DNA from: CAYPIE01 sp964410665
Lineage (GTDB): Bacteria > Planctomycetota > Planctomycetia > Gemmatales > Gemmataceae
Direction of reading: 5' to 3'
NCBI GenBank assembly: GCA_964410665.1
Contig: CAYPIE010000054.1
Coordinates: 1 to 40,344 of the forward strand
DNA: 40,344 nt
Within the stretch, counting starts at the first letter, position 1, and each line of letters starts with the position of its first letter. Of the stretch, positions 33,939 to 40,344 are shown piece by piece. Position numbers and translations under genes: made by a program. The notes beneath the pieces were generated by a model that did no database searches, was not told the origin of the DNA, and worked only from the letters and a program-made list of their open reading frames with translations.

Positions 33939-35801
33939 TTAGCCACCCAGCTGGGCCCAAGTTTCCGCCAGATGGGTCAGTGTCGGCTCCGTCCAGGCCA
34001 GCAGCAACGGTGTCGGCAACACACCCAAGGCGATGGCCAAGAGCACAAAGGGGACCAGCGTCAAGATCTCCGGCAGACGCAGGTCGGGATAGTCGGCGGT
34101 GGTCGGATTGGTGCCCAGATAGACTCTCTGAAACGTCCATAGCAGATAGGCCGCGGTGATCACCGTGGTGAGGATGGCCACCAGAGCCAGCCGCCAGTCA
34201 TAATGCCAGGCCCCCATCATGACAAAGAACTCACCGACAAAGCCACACAGCCCCGGTAAGCCGAGTGACGCCAGGATGAGGATCGCACTGAGGCCACTAT
34301 AAAACGGCATCGGTTCCATTAAGCCACCGAGCCGATTTAGATCGCGATGATGCGCCCGTTCATAAACCACGCCCACCACATAAAACATCCCCGCAGAGGT
34401 GATGCCATGTGCCACCATCTGAAACAGCGCGCCATTTAAACCCCAGGCCCAGTACTGGGCTCCTCCGCTGCCCGACCACAGAGCAATGCCGAGAATGACA
34501 TAGCCCATGTGGCTCACCGAGCTATAAGCCAGGAGCTTCTTAAAATCCCGCTGGCCCATGGCGACCAAGGCCCCGTACAGGATGGCCACACTGCCGAACA
34601 GGGCCACCCACCAGGACAATTGTTCCGCCGCCCACGGATAAATGCCAAAGGCAAAGCGGATGATGCCATAGCCCCCGAGCTTGAGCAGGATGCCGGCCAA
34701 AATCATACTGATCGGTGTCGGCGCTTCGACGTGGGCATCGGGCAACCACGAATGCAGGGGCACCAGCGGAACCTTGATCGCAAAGCCCACCATTAGCAGC
34801 AGAAACATGGTGAACTGAAAGGCCTTGGTAAAAAACGGCTGGTCAAAACGACCACTGGCTGCTTCGACATCCCCACCTGCTGGCAATAACGCCACCCCAT
34901 CGCCTTCCCCGATCGGCTGGCCCGGTGACTTGGCCTTGATCCGCTCAGGCTGGTCGTTGAGCACCAAAGCCGCCGCCTGGCCCACCTTCTGCAGCGTTAC
35001 CACGTCAAAAGTGTGTACCACCACCTGGTCGCGTGCCTCTGCCTCGGTCAGCGCCGGATTATCTCGGCGTAGCCCCTCCGCAGCCACCGCCACTCGGTTC
35101 GGATCCACAAAGTCCTGGACATCGGTCAGCGCTGAGCCAATGATGCCGATCAAGATGAACACGCTGCCCAGTAGTGTGTAGACGACAAATTTGTAGGCGG
35201 CGAACTTGCGCCGGGCCCCGCCCCAGATGCCAATCAGGAAATACATCGGGATCAGCATCAATTCAAAGAAGACATAAAACAGAAACAGGTCCAGGGCCAT
35301 AAACGCCCCGAGCACCCCGGTCTCCAGGATCAGTAGAAGCGCCAGATAGCCGCGGACATGATGGTTGATCGACCACGAGGCCATCACCGCTAGGAACATG
35401 ATCAGCGCCGTCAACAGCACCAGCGGCATGCTCAAGCCATCAAGGCCCAGGGCATACTGGATATTGAATTCGGGAATCCATGCTCGCCGCGCCACCCAGT
35501 CATTACTCAAACGTGGACGCGGCACTGAGGCATAATTGGCGGCTTCGTTGGCATCGGCCCGAGGTATAAGCATGCCCGCCTCGCCGTGTAACGGTCGACC
35601 GTTGCGGTCGAGGTGCATGTCGAGCATGTCATAAAAGTCAATCAACACACAAAGGCTGAGGATCAGAGTGGCCGTGGCACCGATCAAAGTCCACCAGCGC
35701 ATCCACTCCGCACTGCCGCGCGGAAAGGTCAGCAAGCCGACGGCGAACAGGCTGGGCAGGAAGATGACCAGCGTCATCATCAGAAAATCGGTTTCGGGCA
35801 T
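33939..35801 (-). CDS. nuoM: NADH-quinone oxidoreductase subunit M
   Basis: A 620-residue antiporter-like membrane subunit of complex I, which helps couple quinone reduction to proton export. The start is ATG 35801 (MPETDFLMM) with GGGAG about ten bases upstream, 22 bases after nuoL; a TTG at 35849 would overlap nuoL. Typical motifs are FYVFFELMLIPMYFLIGIWG with the key Glu, KVPLVPLHSWLPDAHVEAPT, ISMILAGILLKLGGYGIIRF and KKLLAYSSVSHMGYVILGIA. It is longer than the usual 490-510 residues. Extra hydrophilic stretches are seen after the second helix (HLDRNGRPLHGEAGMLIPRA and on) and before the PLHSWLPDA helix (about 90 residues around TDVQDFVDPNRVAVAAEGLR and EGDGVALLPAGGDVE). Confidence 0.95.
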   Translation of the reverse strand: MPETDFLMMTLVIFLPSLFAVGLLTFPRGSAEWMRWWTLIGATATLILSLCVLIDFYDMLDMHLDRNGRPLHGEAGMLIPRADANEAANYASVPRPRLSNDWVARRAWIPEFNIQYALGLDGLSMPLVLLTALIMFLAVMASWSINHHVRGYLALLLILETGVLGAFMALDLFLFYVFFELMLIPMYFLIGIWGGARRKFAAYKFVVYTLLGSVFILIGIIGSALTDVQDFVDPNRVAVAAEGLRRDNPALTEAEARDQVVVHTFDVVTLQKVGQAAALVLNDQPERIKAKSPGQPIGEGDGVALLPAGGDVEAASGRFDQPFFTKAFQFTMFLLLMVGFAIKVPLVPLHSWLPDAHVEAPTPISMILAGILLKLGGYGIIRFAFGIYPWAAEQLSWWVALFGSVAILYGALVAMGQRDFKKLLAYSSVSHMGYVILGIALWSGSGGAQYWAWGLNGALFQMVAHGITSAGMFYVVGVVYERAHHRDLNRLGGLMEPMPFYSGLSAILILASLGLPGLCGFVGEFFVMMGAWHYDWRLALVAILTTVITAAYLLWTFQRVYLGTNPTTADYPDLRLPEILTLVPFVLLAIALGVLPTPLLLAWTEPTLTHLAETWAQLGG

Positions 35802-35823
35802 CGAGGGTCCACTCCCTGGAGTG

Positions 35824-38184
35824 TCAGCCGCCGGATCGTCCCACGCCAAGGATCGACAGGATCGCGAACAGGAACAGCGTCGTCAAGACCAGCACCACCA
35901 CGTAGCCACGGATCCGGCCCGCCTGCACAGCATGCAGGGAAATCCCCAGCCGGTACAGCAACCAGGCCGGCAAACTAAGTACCCCATCCAGACTCCGCGG
36001 CATCTGCTCATCCTCGGTCTTGTCAAAGCGCCGGCTTCCCTCGGCGGCGCTCAACGTCGGCCGTACCGCCACCGTGTCATACGCCTCGTCGAAGTACCAT
36101 TTCCGCTGGAGAAAGTGGGCCAAGCCCGCAAAGCGTGCATGAATGGCCGCCACATCGATGCGACGGGTGTAAAACATCAGATAAGCCAGCGTAAAACCTG
36201 CCACCCCGGCCAACAACGCCAGGGCCTCCGCGACCAAGTGTGCCTCCTCAGCCCGTGCATGCTCCGCGGCAAAGGTGGCCGAGACCGCGGTCGGCTCGGC
36301 TTCGTGAATCTTCTTGCCCAAATAGCTCGACTCGGCATCCCAAAACGGCATCCCCCAGGCGATGCCGATGCTACCCACCGCCAACAGGATCAGGGGCAAG
36401 GTCATCACCCACGGCGACTCATGCGCCTGCTCATAAACCTTCTCATCACGAGGAGTCCCGCTGAAAGCCAAAAACCACAGGCGAAACATGTAGAACGCCG
36501 TCAGCCCCGCAGTCAACAGCGGCACCACAAACAACAGAAAGTGCTCGCCATGTTCCAGCGTGAAGCCCATGGTGTCGGCCAAGATGCGATCCTTGCTGTA
36601 CCAGCCGCTCAAAAACGGCAGCCCGGTGATCGCCAACACCCCGACCAACATGGTCAGCGCCGTGATCCGCATCTTGCGGTACAGTCCACCCATCTTGTGT
36701 AGATCCTGCTCATGATGCAGCACATGGATAACACTCCCTGCGCCCAGGAACAAAAGCGCTTTGAAAAACGCGTGCGTCACCAGATGCAGTAAACCACCCA
36801 CCCAGCCACCTACCCCCAAGGCCAGCATCATGTAGCCCAGCTGACTCACCGTGGAGTAGGCGAGCACACGCTTAATATCGGTGAGTACCACGGCAATGCT
36901 GGCCGCCAAAAACAGGGTGAACATCCCCACATAGGCAATCAGCAACAGGACCTCGGGCGTGAACAGCGGATAGACTCGACCGACCAGGTATACCCCCGCC
37001 GCCACCATGGTCGCCGCGTGAATCAGGGCACTGACCGGTGTCGGCCCCTCCATGGCATCCGGCAGCCAAGTGTGCAGCGGAAACTGGGCCGATTTCCCGA
37101 CACAACCCAGAAAGATGCCCACCCCCGCGAGCGACAATAGCCAGTAGGGCATCACGCCATAATCATTGCGGCTTGGATTGGCCGGTGGCTCGATCTGTTG
37201 CAGCTCGTTGGGACCCTCGCCCAACGCACGAAACCCGAGACTCCGCTGAGCGATCGGAAACAGCGCTACCTCATCGCCCGTGGGGTCCAGGATCCGTGTA
37301 CCCGTATCGCTCGCCCGGAGCCGGATCAGCTCGCCGACACTGGCCACCATGTTGCCCCGGCCATCTTCGGCAGGAGAGCGTAGGCGGGTGAAGATCTCCT
37401 CGAAGTTAAAGGTGCCAATCTGCGTCCAGATGATCGCCAGCCCAACCAGAAACCCGGCGTCACCGATGCGGTTGACGATAAACGCTTTGTTGGCGGCGTA
37501 ACTGGCCGACGGACGTTCATAGTAGAAGCCGATCAGGAAGAACGAGCAGACCCCCACCAGCTCCCAGCTGACAAACACCTGAAACAGGTTATCCGCGATC
37601 AGCAAGTTCAGCATCGAAAAGGCGAACAGCGACAGGTACAGGTAGAATCGGCCAAACCGGCCGCGTCGCTGGACATGCTCGACATGGTCGATCACTTCTC
37701 GATCACCCTCTTCGCGCATGTAGCCCAGGGCGAACACGAAGATACAGCTGGCAATCACCGTCACCATGGCGAACAACACGGCCGTCAGGTGGTCGATGCG
37801 ATAGCCCAGCTCGAGACTCAACGCCGGTCGGTCATCGACCAATGCCGCCCCAAGCCGCACCCACTCGACCCGCTCCGCCCAGCGCATCTCCATCACTTCC
37901 GGGACATCGGCGTTGAGCTTGGTCTCGTAGAGGTACTGCCCAAGGCCAAACACGCCTAGCCCGGCTGAGGCCAACATCCCGGCAACCGCGAGATAACCGC
38001 CACTCCGTAGCGGCTTATCCCCGCCGAGGCACCAATACAGAAGCCGCGCCAACGCGCTCGACTGCCGGTTCGCGCGCAGGGCAAAGCGCACGCCCCCGGC
38101 AATGAGCATGGCCGTGGCCACCCCCAACGGAATCAGCGTGGCGATGACGTAGATCCTTCCCGGATGTTCGTAAAACCAGGTCAC
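35824..38184 (-). CDS. nuoL: NADH-quinone oxidoreductase subunit L
   Basis: A 786-residue antiporter-like subunit of complex I with the long lateral helix at the C terminus. It starts at GTG 38184, three bases after the nuoK stop, with GAAGGG as ribosome site inside nuoK. Motifs are ELVGVCSFFLIGFYYERPSA with the key Glu, then KSAQFPLHTWLPDAMEGPTP, VSALIHAATMVAAGVYLVGR and KRVLAYSTVSQLGYMMLALG. NuoL is usually 610-660 residues. The excess includes a hydrophilic insertion of about 80 residues (from RSPAEDGRGNMVASVGELI to ANPSRNDYGVMPYW) and one near residues 85-105 (DVPEVMEMRWAERVEWVRLG). The C-terminal stretch RRFDKTEDEQMPRSLDGVLS precedes the last helix. Confidence 0.95.
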   Translation of the reverse strand: MTWFYEHPGRIYVIATLIPLGVATAMLIAGGVRFALRANRQSSALARLLYWCLGGDKPLRSGGYLAVAGMLASAGLGVFGLGQYLYETKLNADVPEVMEMRWAERVEWVRLGAALVDDRPALSLELGYRIDHLTAVLFAMVTVIASCIFVFALGYMREEGDREVIDHVEHVQRRGRFGRFYLYLSLFAFSMLNLLIADNLFQVFVSWELVGVCSFFLIGFYYERPSASYAANKAFIVNRIGDAGFLVGLAIIWTQIGTFNFEEIFTRLRSPAEDGRGNMVASVGELIRLRASDTGTRILDPTGDEVALFPIAQRSLGFRALGEGPNELQQIEPPANPSRNDYGVMPYWLLSLAGVGIFLGCVGKSAQFPLHTWLPDAMEGPTPVSALIHAATMVAAGVYLVGRVYPLFTPEVLLLIAYVGMFTLFLAASIAVVLTDIKRVLAYSTVSQLGYMMLALGVGGWVGGLLHLVTHAFFKALLFLGAGSVIHVLHHEQDLHKMGGLYRKMRITALTMLVGVLAITGLPFLSGWYSKDRILADTMGFTLEHGEHFLLFVVPLLTAGLTAFYMFRLWFLAFSGTPRDEKVYEQAHESPWVMTLPLILLAVGSIGIAWGMPFWDAESSYLGKKIHEAEPTAVSATFAAEHARAEEAHLVAEALALLAGVAGFTLAYLMFYTRRIDVAAIHARFAGLAHFLQRKWYFDEAYDTVAVRPTLSAAEGSRRFDKTEDEQMPRSLDGVLSLPAWLLYRLGISLHAVQAGRIRGYVVVLVLTTLFLFAILSILGVGRSGG

Positions 38185-38187
38185 CGC

Positions 38188-38496
38188 TTAGCCCTTCAGA
38201 TCCTCGGCACGATCGACGTCAATCGTGGCATGGTTGTTGTAAAAATTCAGGAAGATGGCCAGGGCGATCGCCGCCTCCGCTGCGGCCAGGACGATCACCA
38301 TCAGGGCAAAGACCTGCCCCTCAATCTGAAAGTTCGGATGGTACCGGGCATTGGCGACAAAGTTCAGATTCGCGGCATTGAGCACTAGCTCGACACCAAT
38401 TAGCACCCCAATGGCATTCCGCTTGGTTGCGATGCAAACCACGCCACAGACAAACACCAACGCGCTCAGGGTCACATAAGCGGTCAACCCAATCAT
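38188..38496 (-). CDS. nuoK: NADH-quinone oxidoreductase subunit K
   Basis: A 102-residue three-helix subunit of complex I, normal in length. ATG 38496 overlaps the nuoJ stop (ATGA), with GGAGAA inside nuoJ as ribosome site, so the two are translationally coupled. Conserved features are the membrane glutamates in GVLIGVELVLNAANLNFVA and VLAAAEAAIALAIFLNFY, which serve in proton transfer. Confidence 0.95.
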   Translation of the reverse strand: MIGLTAYVTLSALVFVCGVVCIATKRNAIGVLIGVELVLNAANLNFVANARYHPNFQIEGQVFALMVIVLAAAEAAIALAIFLNFYNNHATIDVDRAEDLKG

Positions 38497-39047
38497 GGCA
38501 GGTTCTCCGACGGCGGCCGGCGTTTGGCCCGAGCGAGGTAGGCGGCCCCGATCAGGACCACCAACAAGTGCACTGAGATAATCTCAAAGGGCAGCAGGTA
38601 GCGCAAGCTAGTCTCTCCGGCCTCATCCTGGTTCGGCACTCCCAAAAATGCCAGCCCCAGCGGCCCCACTCCTGGCAACTCACCGTTGGGTTGCGCTGAG
38701 GGCTGGCCGAGCTGCAAACTGGCATAGACCAGAATGCCAAACATGCCGCCGGCCAAAAACAACGCCAGCAGCCACTCCCTTCGGCGCGCGGCAAAGCGCA
38801 AAAACGGCTCCTGTGCCGTCAACATTACGCCAAAAATCACCAATACCATGGTGCCGCCGACATAGACAATCAGCTGCGCAGCCCCCAAAAACGCCGCGCC
38901 AAGCAGAAAATACAGAAACGAGATCCCCACCAAGGTCGCCAGCAGCCACACCGCGGCATGCACAATGTGCCTGGTAAACACAATTGCCAGTGCCGAGACC
39001 GCCACCACAGTGGCCAGGATCAGAAACAAAATGTCCGAAAGCGTCAT
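38493..39047 (-). CDS. nuoJ: NADH-quinone oxidoreductase subunit J
   Basis: A 184-residue five-helix subunit of complex I beginning MTLSDILFLILATVVAVSAL at ATG 39047. ARxIVHAAVWLLATLVGISF, then GAAQLIVYVGGTMVLVIFGV with the conserved tyrosine and glycines, are the family signature. SLRYLLPFEIISVHLLVVLI is the last helix. It is the first nuo gene seen here. Upstream, where nuoI often stands, are a 255-bp spacer with 21-bp repeats and an unrelated gene, so the other nuo genes must be elsewhere. The spacer should hold the promoter, but none is clear. Confidence 0.94.
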   Translation of the reverse strand: MTLSDILFLILATVVAVSALAIVFTRHIVHAAVWLLATLVGISFLYFLLGAAFLGAAQLIVYVGGTMVLVIFGVMLTAQEPFLRFAARRREWLLALFLAGGMFGILVYASLQLGQPSAQPNGELPGVGPLGLAFLGVPNQDEAGETSLRYLLPFEIISVHLLVVLIGAAYLARAKRRPPSENLP

Positions 39048-39212
39048 CGCCAGTTCACCAGCAAAGGTGCCAGGTTCGTTAGGTAGGCGTTATTGTGCAG
39101 AAGAAGGGGGCCGATGGCGAGGTGCCAGCCAACCGATGGCGCGAAGCCAGCGCGCCCGCTCGTGCCCCGTTCTCGATGCGAACAATCCGCCCAATTTCCA
39201 CGAAAAACGTCC

Positions 39213-39254
39213 GGTTTTGTACCGGAAACGTCTGGTTTTGTACCGGAAACGTCT
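39213..39254. repeat. Two exact 21-bp tandem repeats upstream of nuoJ
   Basis: The 21-bp unit GGTTTTGTACCGGAAACGTCT occurs twice without change (39213-39233, 39234-39254). A decayed partial copy precedes it (CGAAAAACGTCC, 39201-39212) and GG follows. Each unit contains GTAC and CCGG sites and could form CCGG-to-CCGG pairings. It lies 166 bases upstream of nuoJ, a possible regulator-binding array. Confidence 0.75.
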
Positions 39255-39302
39255 GGCAGAGTCTGGAATCTGTCGGCCACTCACAGGGCCGCTATGACCG
39301 GC

Positions 39303-39857
39303 TTACGCCGCCTCCTCATTCGGAACTTTCTTTTTCTTCGGCTTGGCGGGGCGCGAACAGATCACTGTGCCCGGTTGGTCCCAACGCAACGCACAGGGGA
39401 TCCACGGCCCTTGGAGACGGCCGCCGGGGAGGTGGGCACGCAGGATGAACACGTCTGCCAGATAGACCTTCTTGCCCCGGGAAAAGCGGTTGGGCAGCTC
39501 CCGTCGCTGGCCGTGGACGTACGTCTCATCCGACATCCACGCGGCGATGATCGCGTCATCCTCGTCTTCACATTCCTCGGGGTCGACGCCCTTGAGCTCC
39601 ATGATCCGCTTGGCAAGCCCGGTCATCAAGGCTTCGTTCCTCTCGGTCGCCGGGTCCGGAGAGATCAGCACCAGGGCGGGATCGTCTTCGTCCCCCTTCT
39701 CAAACAGGGCCACGTTCGCCTGCACCAGCCAGCCGATGGCCCGATCGCCTTCCTTGATCATCTTGTTCATAGTTCGCTCGAGACGAAGGCCGAGGACGAC
39801 AAGGATGCCGAAGCACACGGCGGCAATACCGCCCAGGATGGCAATGATGATCCACAT
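39303..39857 (-). CDS. Single-pass membrane protein, unknown function
   Basis: A 184-residue protein from ATG 39857, with GAGGAG about ten bases upstream; the frame to 39929 adds unlikely residues. Residues 2-27 (WIIIAILGGIAAVCFGILVV) form one membrane helix. A soluble, mostly cytoplasmic-looking domain follows, with an acidic patch (GVDPEECEDEDDAI) and AIGWLVQANVALFEKGDED, ETYVHGQRRELPNRFSRGKK. The C terminus is basic (KPKKKKVPNEEAA). I do not recognise the family. It lies upstream of nuoJ on the same strand, separated by repeats. A link to complex I is not supported. Confidence 0.7.
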   Translation of the reverse strand: MWIIIAILGGIAAVCFGILVVLGLRLERTMNKMIKEGDRAIGWLVQANVALFEKGDEDDPALVLISPDPATERNEALMTGLAKRIMELKGVDPEECEDEDDAIIAAWMSDETYVHGQRRELPNRFSRGKKVYLADVFILRAHLPGGRLQGPWIPCALRWDQPGTVICSRPAKPKKKKVPNEEAA

Positions 39858-40211
39858 GTTGCAATGAGCTCCTCGCGTGGGAAATCGGGCCCAACGATCG
39901 CCTGGAAGGATAGATCCCCCAATGAACAAGCAATCGCACTCTTTCTGGGTTGGACTACCGTCAACCCAAATAAGTTCGCGCGGAGAAATAACAAAGCAGA
40001 CGGAGAAGCCCTGGACCAGTGCCGGTTTGAGGTCCGAATCGCCCTAACACCTGAATCAACCAGGCAATGCCGCTCGCGGAGCCAGAATACTGTCTATAAG
40101 TATATATGCGGGCTGCCCACCGTACTCGCGTGAATATTTTTTTCGCACGCCATGACCGTTCATCGCGAGAGATGTGAGCCCTGGGCGTTGCTTGCGAACA
40201 TGGTATACGAA
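39858..40211. other. Intergenic region upstream of the last gene
   Basis: No protein gene is supported. An AT-rich stretch at 40096-40109 (TATAAGTATATATG) could hold a -10 element for the minus-strand gene, but no good -35 partner is seen. The region leads into the right-end repeat array. Confidence 0.4.
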
Positions 40212-40344
40212 GCGGTTGCGGTAAGAAGCGGCAGAGGCGGTTGCGGGCTTGCGGTAAGAAGCGGCAGAGGCGGTTGCGGTGCGGCGGAGGCAGAGGCAGA
40301 GGCAGTTGCGGTGCGGCGGAGGCAGAAGCGTTTGCGGTGCGAAG
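40212..40344. repeat. GC-rich tandem repeats, right end of window
   Basis: Units of about 25 bp, such as GCGGTTGCGGTAAGAAGCGGC followed by AGAG, repeat five times with variation and a short GCAGAG expansion. Read on the minus strand they give CCGCAACCGCCTCTGCCGCTTC, the same core as the left-end array. The arrays at the two ends are thus in inverted orientation. The array runs off the window. Confidence 0.85.

Noticed and set aside
39093..40133. 346-codon plus-strand frame near the right end
   Set aside because: It crosses the 21-bp repeats and lies antisense to the membrane protein gene; the repeated VPETSGF-like peptide is only a product of the DNA repeat.

Overview
The window reads as a piece of a planctomycete chromosome, most likely from the Gemmataceae/Gemmatales. 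The evidence is a DUF1559 protein, a 2220-residue exoprotein with the planctomycete N-terminal LEDRTAPA-type motif, PQQ-type beta-propeller and TPR/HEAT secreted proteins, a one-piece Ser/Thr kinase with a large ectodomain, a long B12-dependent ribonucleotide reductase, and Nuo subunits with long hydrophilic insertions. The DNA is moderately GC-rich by eye. No rRNA, tRNA, transposase, CRISPR array or phage gene was recognised. Both ends of the window are arrays of the same short GC-rich repeat in opposite orientation, so the window may be a whole contig whose assembly broke at a dispersed repeat.

Layout. 1-2530: tandem repeats, a DUF1559 gene (-), a decayed second DUF1559 fragment just upstream of it, and a repeat-rich spacer. 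2531-4496: 6-phosphogluconolactonase (+) converging on a PQQ-like beta-propeller protein (-). 4715-11104 (+): a secreted HEAT/TPR protein; a tight cluster of PPP-like phosphatase, exported thioredoxin-fold protein, flavin-reductase-like protein and sulfite-oxidase-like molybdopterin protein; then a polytopic DUF6159-like membrane protein. 11167-16237 (+): a near-consensus promoter with a stem-loop at the predicted 5' end of its RNA, a kinase with a beta-helix-like ectodomain, and a sugar phosphate isomerase/epimerase. 16266-18099 (-): an MBOAT acyltransferase followed by two related four-helix small membrane proteins, the last broken by a one-base deficit in a G run. 18383-25045 (-): a giant mosaic surface protein.

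25603-30844: nrdJ and dcd (-), both for deoxynucleotide supply, divergent from tspO (+). 30917-33839: an exported aldose 1-epimerase (+) converging on a triple-fasciclin secreted protein (-). 33939-39047 (-): nuoJ-nuoK-nuoL-nuoM, tightly coupled, without nuoN after nuoM and without nuoI before nuoJ. 39303-39857 (-): an unrecognised single-pass membrane protein, then the right-end repeats.

The best candidates for something undescribed are the MBOAT/small-membrane-protein operon with its frameshift, the kinase with its beta-helix ectodomain and 5' hairpin, and the mosaic giant exoprotein whose IPT/TIG block looks inserted and differs in base composition. No known defence system was seen. All family assignments come from reading motifs, without a database search.
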